A stretch of DNA of 27,473 nt from CAZCAC01 sp964496575 (GTDB lineage: Bacteria > Planctomycetota > UBA1135 > GCA-002686595), in contig CAZCAC010000119.1 of NCBI GenBank assembly GCA_964496575.1, forward strand, positions 1-27,473, read 5' to 3'. Position numbers and translations under genes: made by a program. The notes beneath the pieces were generated by a model, which made no database searches, had not been told where the DNA came from, and saw only the letters and a program-made list of their open reading frames with translations. Positions 1-8,952 of this stretch are shown one piece after another. Numbering within the stretch: the first letter of the stretch is position 1; the number at the start of each line of letters is the position of its first letter.

Positions 1-780
1 GACAACGGCGATCTCGTCTTCCAGCCGCCGCAGTTCCCCGACCACTGGGTCACCGGCGGTGCGGACATGATCTTCTTCAGCGTGCGCCGCGGCTCGACGG
101 TGATCGGGATGCCCGACAGCCTGCGCGGCCTGCCGATCGAGGAAGGGGACGTGCTGATGCCGCCGATCGCTCCGGCCTTCGGCGGGCTGTCGCCCTTCCC
201 GGCGATCTACGTCGCGGCGGAGACGCTGGGCCTGACGACCGTCCGCTCCGGCACCGTTTCGGCGGCCTATCCCGCGCTCGGCTTCGCGGACGACCTGAAC
301 GCCCTCGACTTCCTCCGGCCGACCAGTGCGCTCTTGCACTCGGCGACGTACTGCTTCTGCGCGACCGGCGCACCTTGCGGCAACCCCGATCCGCTGGCGG
401 GGTGCGCGCACTCGGTCGGCGTGGGCACGCTTCTGGGCGCGAGCGGCAGCAGCAGCGTCGTACTCGACGACCTGGTGGTGACCGCGACGCAGATGCCGCC
501 TGGCCAGTTCGGCCTGATCTTCGCCGGCGGCGGCCAGATCTCGATCCCCTTCGGCGACGGGTTGCGCTGCGTCAGCAGCGCTGGCTACCCCATCACTCGG
601 CTCGGTGTGGCCAACTCCGGAGCGGGAGGCACGATCAGCAAGGGACCGGGGATCGCTGCCACGCTCGGGCTCTGGGCGGGGCTGAACATCAACTTCCAGT
701 GCTGGCACCGCGATCCCGCGGGGCCGTGCGGGAGCGGCTTCAACCTGTCCAACGGCCTGGTGGTGCACTTCACCCTCTGA
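1..780 (+). CDS. Secreted-type protein with planctomycete-like C-terminal module (5' end missing)
   Basis: The frame is open from base 1 to the TGA at 778-780, so the gene is cut by the window edge. The ATG at 67 is internal, because in-frame coding sequence precedes it. The first ~115 residues include MIFFSVRRGS and a DDLNALDFL stretch; I associate these with large exported planctomycete proteins but cannot assign a function. From base 349 comes a ~143-residue module with paired cysteines (YCFCATGAPCG), GASGSSSVVLDDL, FGDGLRCV and a final FNLSNGLVVHFTL. Four other proteins in this window end the same way. The protein is likely exported, but its signal peptide lies outside the window. The identity of the module is seen directly; its role is unknown. 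Confidence 0.8.
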   Translation, partial: DNGDLVFQPPQFPDHWVTGGADMIFFSVRRGSTVIGMPDSLRGLPIEEGDVLMPPIAPAFGGLSPFPAIYVAAETLGLTTVRSGTVSAAYPALGFADDLNALDFLRPTSALLHSATYCFCATGAPCGNPDPLAGCAHSVGVGTLLGASGSSSVVLDDLVVTATQMPPGQFGLIFAGGGQISIPFGDGLRCVSSAGYPITRLGVANSGAGGTISKGPGIAATLGLWAGLNINFQCWHRDPAGPCGSGFNLSNGLVVHFTL

Positions 781-867
781 GCACCGGCGGGTGGCGCGCT
801 AAATCGATAAACGCCCCCCCCCCAAATTTAGCTACCCCCACCGCGTACCGGTGATACCCCCCAGCCC

Positions 868-877
868 NNNNNNNNNN
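868..877. other. Assembly gap (10 N)
   Basis: Ten N bases join two contigs. Flanking sequence is unusually rich in C and G homopolymers, for example the long C run near 812-821 and the G runs near 884-917, which suggests poor-quality contig ends. No gene is supported between 781 and 994. Linkage of the first gene to the rest is therefore only scaffold-level. Confidence 0.95.
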
Positions 878-994
878 ACGGGCGGGGGGTTCAACTTCCC
901 CTTCTGCCCCCGGGGGGGTGGCGCTACCTGTTTTTCGTCGCCACCCGACCATTGTTCGCTACGCCATCGGCTTCCGGGTCATCCCGCCCTGCCG

Positions 995-2035
995 CTAGCG
1001 CTTCAGCTTCTCGATCATCTTCCCGGCCTTCTCCCGGGCCGCCTCCGCCACCTCGGCCAGCTTCACGGGCTCCCCGCCCCGGCGCTTCGACTCGTCCGCC
1101 GCTTCCATGAAGGTGTAGATCTCCAGGCTCTCCTCCACCGCGACCGGCGACTCGCCGGTGCGGAAGAAGCGCACGATCTCCACCACCAGCGGGCGATACC
1201 CGGTGAAGGGGCCGAGCGCTCCGATCGCGTCGCGGCCGAACGCCGTGCCGCCGTAGCCGGTCTTGCCCCGGCGAAGGCCCCGGAAGGTCCCGAAGCGGCC
1301 CTCCGGCCAGTTGCCGATCACGACCTCGCTCCGCTCGCTCGTCGCGCGAATCACCTGCTCGCAGCCCGGGCCCATGGCCGTGTACAGGAGCTCGACGCCG
1401 TGGATGCCGTACCAGAAGAGATCGGGGTGATGCGACTCGAGCTCGCACGGGCTGTAGGCATCCGCGCCGAGCACCTCGCCGAGTCCACCCTTCCTGACCG
1501 CCTGCGCCCCGGGGGCGAAGCGCAGCGCCGACGCGGTGAAGAACGGCACCTCCAGCTCGGCGGCGAGCCCGGCGAGGGCGAAAGCGTCCTCCAGCGTGCC
1601 GGCCAGCGGCTTGTCGACGAACAGCGGCTTCCCCGCCTTCAGCACCGGGACCGACTGCTCCAGGTGCGGACGGCCGTCGTTGGTCATCACCATCACCACG
1701 TCGACTCGATCGAGCAGCTCGGGAACCGAGCTGACCATCTCGACGCCCATCCCCGCGAGCTTCTCGGTGTAACCCTTGCGGCGCCGCAGGTTGAAGTCGA
1801 GCTTGCTCCCGGGAGGAAACGCGGCGACCACCTTGCAGTTCGCCACGTCTTCCGCCGCCTCGGGATCGTTGAGGATCTCGGCGAAGGCCACCACGTGACT
1901 GGTGTCCAGCCCGATCATGCCGGCCCGGATCGGCGTTGGCCGGGACGCTTCGACTGCGGAAGGGTCGGGCTGCTCGGGGCCCGACGGGATCAAGGAGAGC
2001 AGGAGCGGAACGGAGCACAGGCAGGAGAAGGACAT
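995..2035 (-). CDS. Gfo/Idh/MocA family oxidoreductase, exported
   Basis: 346 residues. A hydrophobic N-terminus (MSFSCLCSVPLLLSLIPSG) looks like a signal peptide, followed by a Rossmann-type NAD(P)-binding domain. It has the family's lysine motif as FVDKPLAGT (Lys about 142) after GRPHLEQ, and a C-terminal substrate domain containing YSPCELESHHPDLFWYGIHG. The family usually oxidises or reduces sugars, inositols or related compounds; the substrate here cannot be told. A GGAGG on the minus strand (plus coordinates 2042-2046) sits 6 bases before the ATG and supports this start. The gene lies 106 bp downstream of the FIST gene on the same strand. Exported members of this family are common in Planctomycetota (established knowledge). 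Confidence 0.88.
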   Translation of the reverse strand: MSFSCLCSVPLLLSLIPSGPEQPDPSAVEASRPTPIRAGMIGLDTSHVVAFAEILNDPEAAEDVANCKVVAAFPPGSKLDFNLRRRKGYTEKLAGMGVEMVSSVPELLDRVDVVMVMTNDGRPHLEQSVPVLKAGKPLFVDKPLAGTLEDAFALAGLAAELEVPFFTASALRFAPGAQAVRKGGLGEVLGADAYSPCELESHHPDLFWYGIHGVELLYTAMGPGCEQVIRATSERSEVVIGNWPEGRFGTFRGLRRGKTGYGGTAFGRDAIGALGPFTGYRPLVVEIVRFFRTGESPVAVEESLEIYTFMEAADESKRRGGEPVKLAEVAEAAREKAGKMIEKLKR

Positions 2036-2041
2036 CGGAAG

Positions 2042-2046
2042 CCTCC
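2042..2046 (-). promoter_or_regulatory. Shine-Dalgarno for the Gfo/Idh/MocA gene
   Basis: GGAGG on the minus strand, 6 bases upstream of the ATG at 2035. It fixes that start in a region where many other genes lack an obvious ribosome binding site. Confidence 0.7.
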
Positions 2047-2141
2047 GTGGGAATCAAAACTGGGCACGGCCCTGGGCCGCAGCAGCATACCAGTCTCTCT
2101 TCGGCTCTCCAGCCCGACCAGTTCCGCGAAGTTCCCGGAAC

Positions 2142-3338
2142 TCAGTCGTTCGCCGCCGCGCGGTAGACCGCCACCGAGGCGGCAAAACCGTGCAGGTGGT
2201 TCCGACCGAAGACCGGACCGATCTCGCCCATCGCGAAGAACCCCGCCGCGGGGATCTCCGCTCCCAGCTTCTGGTGCACCCGGGAGATGTCGTGATCGGC
2301 CTCGGAGAACATCCGACTGCCCCGCCCATTGCAGGAGAAGAGCAGCGCACCGGCCTGATGCGGCTCCGACGGAGGGTCGTTCATCCCCTCCAGGCGCTGG
2401 GTCAGGTCCTCACCCGCGGTCTGCGGATCGCGCACCATGAACTGAACCGTCTGACCGCGGCGTACCTGACCGACCACCACGACCGCCTCCTCCTGCGGCG
2501 CGATGCCGCGGATCGGGTGAGCCAGGAAGTCGGTGCGCTCGAATTCGCTCTTCGACGCGTCCCAGGCGACCCCGAGGAAGGGGCCTTGCTGCAGGAGCTG
2601 CCGATCCTCTTCCGGCAGGCGCTCGAGCACCTGCATCATCATCGGCGCCGCGGGCTTGCCGCCGAGCTTGCGCACCAGCGAGCCCTCGCAGGCGGTGATC
2701 ACCAGCGGCTCGCCGACCGGTCGATAGGCTTGCGAAACAACCGGCTGCAGCTCGATCCCGCCACCGACCACGACTCCGACCGCGCCGGCGGTGAAGCGCT
2801 GATCGCCGAAGAAGAGGGAGTTCGTCCCCGGCTCCTGACCACCGCTGGCCATGCCGCCGACCGCGGGCAGTCCCGGCGCGCGCTCCTCGAGCGACTCGAG
2901 GTAGTCCGCCATCGGAAAGGAGAAGGGGTCGCCGAAGAGGATCAGGCTGGAGCTCCGGGACGTGGTCGTGGTGAGATCGGGCTCTCCCGCGTACTCCGGG
3001 CCGTCCTCCCCGGAGTGAGCCTCTAGGCGAAACGGCGCGAGCTCGAGGTCCTCGCCGCAGACGCCCCACAAGGCGAGCGCCGGTTCACGCTCGACCTCGC
3101 GCGCGCCGCCGATCACGCTCTCCGCCGCGCAGCCGAGCAGGATGCGGGCGCCCGTGAGATCACCGAGCCGCGAGGCGAGCGCCTCGAACTCCCCGCCGTG
3201 GTGCTGGGACGCGAAAGCGAGGAGGAGGTCCGGATTCCTCCCGGCGAGACCATCGCCGAGGTGCTCGGCGGCCTCGCGCAAGGCGACCGTGCCGTCGTGA
3301 CGGGTCGAGAGAGCTGCGGCGAATCGAAGGGAGTTCAT
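2142..3338 (-). CDS. FIST N- and C-domain protein
   Basis: 398 residues, no signal peptide, so probably cytoplasmic. The FIST_N part covers roughly residues 15-215 (ILLGCAAESVIGG, PAVGGMASGG). The FIST_C part covers roughly 220-390 and carries the characteristic GALLFSCNGRG (330-340) and GFFAMGEIGPVFGRNHLHGF (366-385). FIST domains are proposed small-ligand (possibly amino acid) sensors and are often fused to signalling modules. Here the domain pair stands alone, so any output partner must be encoded elsewhere. No clear Shine-Dalgarno precedes the ATG. It is transcribed divergently from korA across a 328-bp gap. Confidence 0.88.
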   Translation of the reverse strand: MNSLRFAAALSTRHDGTVALREAAEHLGDGLAGRNPDLLLAFASQHHGGEFEALASRLGDLTGARILLGCAAESVIGGAREVEREPALALWGVCGEDLELAPFRLEAHSGEDGPEYAGEPDLTTTTSRSSSLILFGDPFSFPMADYLESLEERAPGLPAVGGMASGGQEPGTNSLFFGDQRFTAGAVGVVVGGGIELQPVVSQAYRPVGEPLVITACEGSLVRKLGGKPAAPMMMQVLERLPEEDRQLLQQGPFLGVAWDASKSEFERTDFLAHPIRGIAPQEEAVVVVGQVRRGQTVQFMVRDPQTAGEDLTQRLEGMNDPPSEPHQAGALLFSCNGRGSRMFSEADHDISRVHQKLGAEIPAAGFFAMGEIGPVFGRNHLHGFAASVAVYRAAAND

Positions 3339-3666
3339 GCTTGGGTCCGTGGAACCGTCGGGTATCTCGTGAGGCTACGCATCCCACCGTGGCGTTGCGC
3401 CGTCGAGGGCACAGTTTTACCAGAAGCGCCCGGTTGCGCCGACGGCATGCTAGACCCAATTCAGGGGGCGAACCGGCGGAAAAAAGGTCCCGAATCCTCC
3501 CGTTCACCAGTACCGGCCACCTGGGAAGGCGGTACGCTTCTCCTTCCGAATCGAGTCTCCCCAGCGCGGCTGTCGCCCCTTTCCTCGCCACCGGTCGCCA
3601 ACGAGACCTTCATTCCCGGACTACCAGGACGGCCAGAACCGCAGATCGGGGCCGGCCCATCGATTC
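3339..3666. other. Divergent intergenic region, FIST / korA
   Basis: 328 bp between two divergent genes, so it should hold promoters for both. I see no convincing -35/-10 pair, no riboswitch-like structure and no supported small gene. A short A-run lies near 3480-3485. Confidence 0.5.
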
Positions 3667-5529
3667 ATGACCATCAAGACCAAGCCCGACGCCGGCTTAC
3701 CCTCCGAGGTGCAGGAGACCGCCATCATTCGCTTCGCGGGTGACTCCGGCGACGGGATGCAGCTCACCGGCAACCAGTTCACGCTCACCAGTGCCACCTT
3801 GGGCAACGACCTCGCGACCTTGCCCGACTACCCGGCGGAGATCCGTGCGCCCGCCGGAACTCGAGCCGGAGTGTCCGGATTCCAGCTGGCGATCAGCTCC
3901 AAGGACATTCACACACCCGGCGACCAGCCCGACGTGCTGGTGGCGATGAACGCCGCGGCGCTCCTGGTCAACATCAAGGATCTCAAGTCCGGTGGCCTGA
4001 TCATCGCCAACATCGGCGGCTTCGGGAAACGGGACCTGCAGAAGGCGAAGTGCGACTCCAGCCCGCTCACCGACGGAACCCTGGACGGCTACCGGGTGAT
4101 CGAAGTCGACATCAACGAGCGCGTCGCCCAGGCTCTGGTGGATACCGAGCTGTCGCAGACCGAGGTCCAGCGCTGCAAGAACTTCTACACGCTGGGCCTG
4201 ATGTACTGGCTGTACAGCCGCCCGCTGGGTCAGACAGAGAACTGGCTGCGGCAGAAGTTCGGCAAGCGTCCCGAGCTCGCCGAGGCGAACATCACCGCGC
4301 TGCGGGCGGGGTACAACGCCGGCGACATCCACGAGCTCTTCCAGGGGCGCTACGAGATCGCCAAGTGTGACGAGCTGACCCCCGGCACCTATCGGAACAT
4401 CATGGGCAACCCCGCCGTCGGGCTGGGGCTGATCGCCGGGGCCAAGCTGGCCGGACTCGATCTTTTCGTGGGTTCCTATCCGATCACTCCCGCGACGACC
4501 ATCCTGGAGACGGTCGCCGCGCAAAAGCACCACGGGGTGAAGACCTGCCAGATGGAGGACGAGATCGCGGCGATCTGCGCGACGATCGGAGCCTCCTACG
4601 CGGGCATGCTCGGTGCGACCACCACCTCCGGCCCGGGGATGGCGCTCAAGACCGAGGCGATGGGGCTGGCGGTGATGGCCGAGCTGCCGATGGTGATCGT
4701 CAACGTCCAGCGCGGCGGGCCGTCGACCGGCCTGCCGACCAAGACCGAGCAGTCGGACCTGATGCAGACGATCTTCGGCCGCAACGGCGAGGCGCCGATC
4801 CCGGTGGTGGCCTGCGCGACCGTCTCGGACGCGTTCGAGTGCACCGTCGAGGCGTGCCGGATCGCGGTCGAGCACATGACGCCGGTGATCCTCCTGACCG
4901 ACGGTTTCATCGCCAACGGCTCGGAACCGTGGCGCTTGCCGAAGATCGAGGACCTGCCCCACTTCGAGGTGAAGTTCCCGACTGACCCCGAGGGGTTCCT
5001 CCCGTACTCCCGCGACGAGAAGGGCGCGCGGCCGTGGGCGATTCCCGGGACCCCGGGGCTGGCCCACCGCATCGGCGGCCTGGAGAAGGAGCACCTGACC
5101 GGCAACGTCTGCTACGACCCCGACAACCACGAGTTCATGCTTCACGCGCGCCAGGACAAGGTCATGGCGGTTCGCGAGAGCATCCCGACGCCCGAGGTCG
5201 ACGGCCCGTCCAAGGGGGACCTCCTGGTCGTCGGCTGGGGTTCGACCTACGGTTCGATCACCGACGCGGTCGATCGGGTCCGCAAGGCCGGGCACGAAGG
5301 GGTAGGTCAGCTGCACTTGCGTCACCTGTGGCCACTGCCCAAGGGGCTGGGCGAGATCCTCACCAGCTACAAAGCCGTGTTGATCCCCGAGATCAACCTC
5401 GGCCAGCTCGTTCGGCTTCTGCGCAGCGAGTACCCGGAGTCCAACCTCCTCTCGTTCAACCGCGTCCGGGGCTTGCCCCTGATGGCGGGAGACATCGCCG
5501 CGCAGATCATCAGCATCCTGGAGAAATAG
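3667..5529 (+). CDS. korA: 2-oxoacid:ferredoxin oxidoreductase, fused gamma-alpha subunit
   Basis: 620 residues, the usual length for a gamma-alpha fused subunit. An N-terminal gamma domain (about 18-205) has RFAGDSGDGMQLTG and PDYPAEIRAPAGTRAGVSG. From about residue 245 comes the alpha-chain pyrimidine-binding region with GSYPITPATTI, the TPP-activating glutamate in QMEDEIAA, and VQRGGPSTGLPTKTEQSDL. A C-terminal domain II begins near 517 (DLLVVGWGSTYGS). With the beta subunit it catalyses CoA-dependent oxidative decarboxylation of a 2-oxoacid (2-oxoglutarate is likely, pyruvate possible) to acyl-CoA, reducing ferredoxin. The beta gene starts 3 bases after this stop, so the two are co-translated. 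The substrate cannot be read from sequence alone. Confidence 0.93.
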   Translation: MTIKTKPDAGLPSEVQETAIIRFAGDSGDGMQLTGNQFTLTSATLGNDLATLPDYPAEIRAPAGTRAGVSGFQLAISSKDIHTPGDQPDVLVAMNAAALLVNIKDLKSGGLIIANIGGFGKRDLQKAKCDSSPLTDGTLDGYRVIEVDINERVAQALVDTELSQTEVQRCKNFYTLGLMYWLYSRPLGQTENWLRQKFGKRPELAEANITALRAGYNAGDIHELFQGRYEIAKCDELTPGTYRNIMGNPAVGLGLIAGAKLAGLDLFVGSYPITPATTILETVAAQKHHGVKTCQMEDEIAAICATIGASYAGMLGATTTSGPGMALKTEAMGLAVMAELPMVIVNVQRGGPSTGLPTKTEQSDLMQTIFGRNGEAPIPVVACATVSDAFECTVEACRIAVEHMTPVILLTDGFIANGSEPWRLPKIEDLPHFEVKFPTDPEGFLPYSRDEKGARPWAIPGTPGLAHRIGGLEKEHLTGNVCYDPDNHEFMLHARQDKVMAVRESIPTPEVDGPSKGDLLVVGWGSTYGSITDAVDRVRKAGHEGVGQLHLRHLWPLPKGLGEILTSYKAVLIPEINLGQLVRLLRSEYPESNLLSFNRVRGLPLMAGDIAAQIISILEK

Positions 5530-5531
5530 TC

Positions 5532-6530
5532 ATGGCCGAATCCACCACGATGACCAAGAAGGACTTCAAGTCCGACCAGGAAGTACGCTGGTGCCCCGGT
5601 TGCGGGGACTACGCGATCCTCAACGCGATCCAGACCGCTTCGGCGCAGATGGGGATCTCCCCCGACAACGTCGTTTTCGTCAGCGGGATCGGGTGTTCGA
5701 GTCGCTTGCCGTACTACATGAACACCTACGGCTTCCACACCATCCACGGCCGGGCGCCGGCGATCGCGACCGGCCTCAAGACCGCGAACCCCGATCTCTC
5801 CGTGTGGATCGCGACCGGAGACGGCGACGGATTGTCGATCGGCGGCAACCATCTGGCCCACATCCTGCGCCGCAACCTCGACGTCAACATCCTGCTGTTC
5901 AACAACGAGATCTACGGCCTGACCAAGGGACAGTACTCGCCGACCTCACCGGCGGGTACGCATACCAAGACCTCCCCGATGGGTTCGGTCGAGCGGGCCT
6001 TCAACCCGATCAGCTTCGCGCTGGGCTGCAACGCGACCTTCGTCGCCCGCTCGATCGATTCGTACGGCAAGCACCTGACCTCGACGATGGTGGCCGCCGC
6101 GCAGCACACCGGGACCTCCATCATCGAGATCTACCAGAACTGCCTGATCTTCAACGATGGCGCGTTCGACGACGTCGCCGCCAAGAAGGTGCGCGACGAC
6201 AAGACCGTTGACCTGCGGCCGGGGCAGCCGATGTCCTACGGCAAGGAGGGTGACAAGGGTCTCAAAGTCGAGGGATTCCACGTCGTCACCTGTAGTGCCG
6301 AGGAGGCTTCGATCTGGGATCCGACGTTGTCCAGCGGTGCCTCCGCGTTCCAGATGTCGACGCTCGACCAGGACCCGGAGATGCCGAACCCGATCGGCAT
6401 CTTCCGAGCAGTCCAGGAGCCGGTCTTCGAGGACGATGTCGAGGGCCAGATCCGCCGGGCGGTGAAGAAGAAGGGCGAAGGCACGCTGGAGGAGCTGATC
6501 TACTCCGGCGAGACCTGGCAAATCGACTGA
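5532..6530 (+). CDS. korB: 2-oxoacid:ferredoxin oxidoreductase, beta subunit
   Basis: 332 residues. The ATG at 5532 lies just after the korA stop, with GGAG at 5520-5523 inside the korA end. The TPP/Mg site is visible as ATGDGDG (94-100) with N106 and NNEIYGLTKGQ (124-134). Cysteines likely to bind the single [4Fe-4S] cluster are C21 and C24 (WCPGCGDYA), C55 (GIGCSSR) and one in EIYQNCLIF. This beta chain passes electrons from the TPP radical to ferredoxin. No delta/ferredoxin subunit gene follows, as in two-subunit KorAB enzymes. Transcription probably ends at the hairpin just downstream. Confidence 0.94.
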   Translation: MAESTTMTKKDFKSDQEVRWCPGCGDYAILNAIQTASAQMGISPDNVVFVSGIGCSSRLPYYMNTYGFHTIHGRAPAIATGLKTANPDLSVWIATGDGDGLSIGGNHLAHILRRNLDVNILLFNNEIYGLTKGQYSPTSPAGTHTKTSPMGSVERAFNPISFALGCNATFVARSIDSYGKHLTSTMVAAAQHTGTSIIEIYQNCLIFNDGAFDDVAAKKVRDDKTVDLRPGQPMSYGKEGDKGLKVEGFHVVTCSAEEASIWDPTLSSGASAFQMSTLDQDPEMPNPIGIFRAVQEPVFEDDVEGQIRRAVKKKGEGTLEELIYSGETWQID

Positions 6531-6577
6531 TCGGTCGTCGCTGCCCCTGAACCCAGAGGGCCCACAGCACCCAGAGA

Positions 6578-6615
6578 GCGCGGTTCCGGCGATGCCGGGG
6601 CCGCGCTTCCTTCTT
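6578..6615 (+). terminator. Intrinsic terminator after korAB
   Basis: A 12-bp stem (6578-6589 with 6595-6606, two G:U pairs) closes a 5-base loop (CGATG) and is followed by the T-rich tail TTCCTTCTT at 6607-6615. It lies 48 bp after the korB stop and separates korAB from ilvE. This is the best intrinsic terminator I found in the window. Confidence 0.75.
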
Positions 6616-6649
6616 GGAGCGAAGGTCGACCCGCGAGTATCATCTGGCC

Positions 6650-7579
6650 ATGAAGACAGTCCCCTCGGATCGGATCTGGTTCAACGGGGAGTTGATCCCC
6701 TGGGACCAGGCACAAGTTCACATTCTCGCTCACGTCATCCACTACGGCAGTGGAGTATTCGAAGGCCTGCGAGCCTACAAGGGTGAGAACGGCACCGCTG
6801 TCGTCGGTCTGCCCGCGCACATGCAGCGCCTGCGCAACTCGGCGCGGATCGTCGGCATGGACCTGCCCTACGAGGTCGACACTCTGTGCCAGGCGGTGCT
6901 CGACACGATTCGCGCGAACAAGCAGGAGGCTTGCTACATCCGTCCCTTCGCCTTCCGCGGCTACGGCGAGCTCGGCGTGGATCCGCGCGGCTGCCCGATC
7001 GAGGTCGCGGTCGCGAGCTTCCCCTGGGGCGCGTACATGGGCGGCGAAGCGCTCAGCGAGGGCGTCGACGTCGGTGTCGCGAGCTGGCGTCGCATGGCGC
7101 CCGATACGCACCCGGCGATGGCCAAGACCACCGGAAACTACATCAACTCGCAGATGGTGGTCGTCGAGGCGAAGAGACACGGTTACAGCGAGGGCATCGT
7201 CCTCGACACCACCGGCTTCGTCAGCGAGGGCAGCGGCGAGAACATTTTTCTGGTGATGAAGGACCAGATCTTCACGCCGTCGCTCGGCAGCTGCATCCTG
7301 CCCGGAATCACTCGCGATTACGCGCTCCAGCTAGCCAGGGACTTCGGGATCGAGGTGACCCGCGGGCGAATTCCGAGGGAGATGCTCTACACGGCCGACG
7401 AGCTGTTCTTCACCGGCACCGCGGCCGAGGTGACGCCGATTCGTTCGGTCGACGGCATGAAGATCGGCAACGGTGGGCGCGGGCCGGTCACCGAGAAGAT
7501 TCAGACCGCCTACTTCGACATCATCGAGGGTCGGACCGAGGATCGGCACGGCTGGATGACGCCGGTCTACGAGAGCTGA
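6650..7579 (+). CDS. ilvE: Branched-chain amino acid aminotransferase (PLP fold type IV)
   Basis: 309 residues, standard for IlvE. It shows HYGSGVFEGLRAY (31-43), YIRPFAFRGYGELGV (96-110), the PLP lysine K159 in AMAKTTGNY, SEGSGENIFLV (192-202) and the cofactor-phosphate loop FFTGTAAEVTPI. It transfers the amino group between Leu/Ile/Val and 2-oxoglutarate in the cytoplasm. The ATG at 6650 gives the normal IlvE N-terminus. An upstream in-frame TTG at 6614 is rejected because it falls in the tail of the preceding terminator. The next gene starts 13 bp after the stop, suggesting an operon with the HD and SDR genes. Pairing with a 2-oxoacid oxidoreductase fits amino-acid/2-oxoacid metabolism (inference). 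Confidence 0.93.
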   Translation: MKTVPSDRIWFNGELIPWDQAQVHILAHVIHYGSGVFEGLRAYKGENGTAVVGLPAHMQRLRNSARIVGMDLPYEVDTLCQAVLDTIRANKQEACYIRPFAFRGYGELGVDPRGCPIEVAVASFPWGAYMGGEALSEGVDVGVASWRRMAPDTHPAMAKTTGNYINSQMVVVEAKRHGYSEGIVLDTTGFVSEGSGENIFLVMKDQIFTPSLGSCILPGITRDYALQLARDFGIEVTRGRIPREMLYTADELFFTGTAAEVTPIRSVDGMKIGNGGRGPVTEKIQTAYFDIIEGRTEDRHGWMTPVYES

Positions 7580-7592
7580 CCTGGAGGTTTCG

Positions 7593-8168
<576 letters not shown>

Positions 8169-8187
8169 GATCGCCGAGATCGGAGCG

Positions 8188-8952
8188 ATGGGGGAGCTCG
8201 ACGGACGAACCGCGGTGATCACCGGCGGCCGGACCGGCATCGGTCGGGCGGTCGCCGCCCTGCTGGCGCGCGGAGGTGCGCGGGTAGTGCTGATCTCACG
8301 CGATGCCGAGTTGCTCGAGGAGGCGACCGCCGAGCTGTGCACCGAGGGGCTCGACGCCGTCCCGCTGGTCGGCAACGTCGACGATCCCCACCTCCTTCCG
8401 CGTCTCGAGGCGCTCGCGCCGGAGGTCGACATCCTGGTCAACAACGCCGCGGTGTTCGCCACCTACGGCGATCTCGACGGGGTACCACTCGCCGAGATCG
8501 ACGCCGTCCTCGCGGTCGACCTGCGCGCCTGCCTGGTCCTCGCCCGCCACGTCCTCCCGGGGATGAAGGAACGCGGCTTCGGCCGCATCATCCAGATCGG
8601 CTCGGTCGCCGGCACTGTCGGCGCCGCCGGGCAGGTGGCCTACGCTTCCGCCAAGGCCGCCCTCACGGGAATGACCCGCAGCCTGGCCGCCGAGTGCTCG
8701 CGCCGGGGTGTCACCTCCAACCTGATCGAGCCGGGGCTGATCGCCAGCGAGCGGGCCGTGGAGAAGATCGCCCCGGAGACCCGCACTCACCTGGTGAACG
8801 CGACCCCGATGGGGCGTCCGGGGACCGTGGAAGAGGTGGCGTACGCCGTGGCCTTCCTCGCCTCGGAGCGCGCGAGCTTCATCACCGGCGCCACGCTGCC
8901 GGTCTCCGGCGGCCTCGGCCTCGGCGTCTTCGCGAGCCGCCCCGATTCCTAG
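8188..8952 (+). CDS. SDR family NAD(P)-dependent oxidoreductase (FabG-like)
   Basis: 254 residues, classical short-chain dehydrogenase length. The cofactor motif TGGRTGIG is at 12-19 and NNAAVF at 85-90. The catalytic Ser139, Tyr152 and Lys156 sit in IGSVAG and YASAK. The C-terminal LPVSGGLGLG matches FabG-like enzymes. It reduces a keto group or oxidises an alcohol; the substrate is unknown. A GGAG lies at 8182-8185, only 2 bases before the ATG, which is short spacing. It is probably the last gene of the ilvE unit. Its TAG stop shares a CTAG with the stop of the convergent downstream gene. Confidence 0.93.
   Translation: MGELDGRTAVITGGRTGIGRAVAALLARGGARVVLISRDAELLEEATAELCTEGLDAVPLVGNVDDPHLLPRLEALAPEVDILVNNAAVFATYGDLDGVPLAEIDAVLAVDLRACLVLARHVLPGMKERGFGRIIQIGSVAGTVGAAGQVAYASAKAALTGMTRSLAAECSRRGVTSNLIEPGLIASERAVEKIAPETRTHLVNATPMGRPGTVEEVAYAVAFLASERASFITGATLPVSGGLGLGVFASRPDS

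Noticed and set aside
851..2440. Plus-strand open frame running across the N gap
   Set aside because: It depends on translating unknown bases and is antisense to the Gfo/Idh/MocA gene.
3697..5325. Long minus-strand open frame opposite korA
   Set aside because: It is the antisense shadow of an unmistakable 2-oxoacid oxidoreductase subunit, with no domain and low-complexity composition.
6614..6649. Alternative TTG start for ilvE, adding 12 residues
   Set aside because: It lies in the T-tail of the korAB terminator, and the ATG at 6650 gives the standard IlvE N-terminus.
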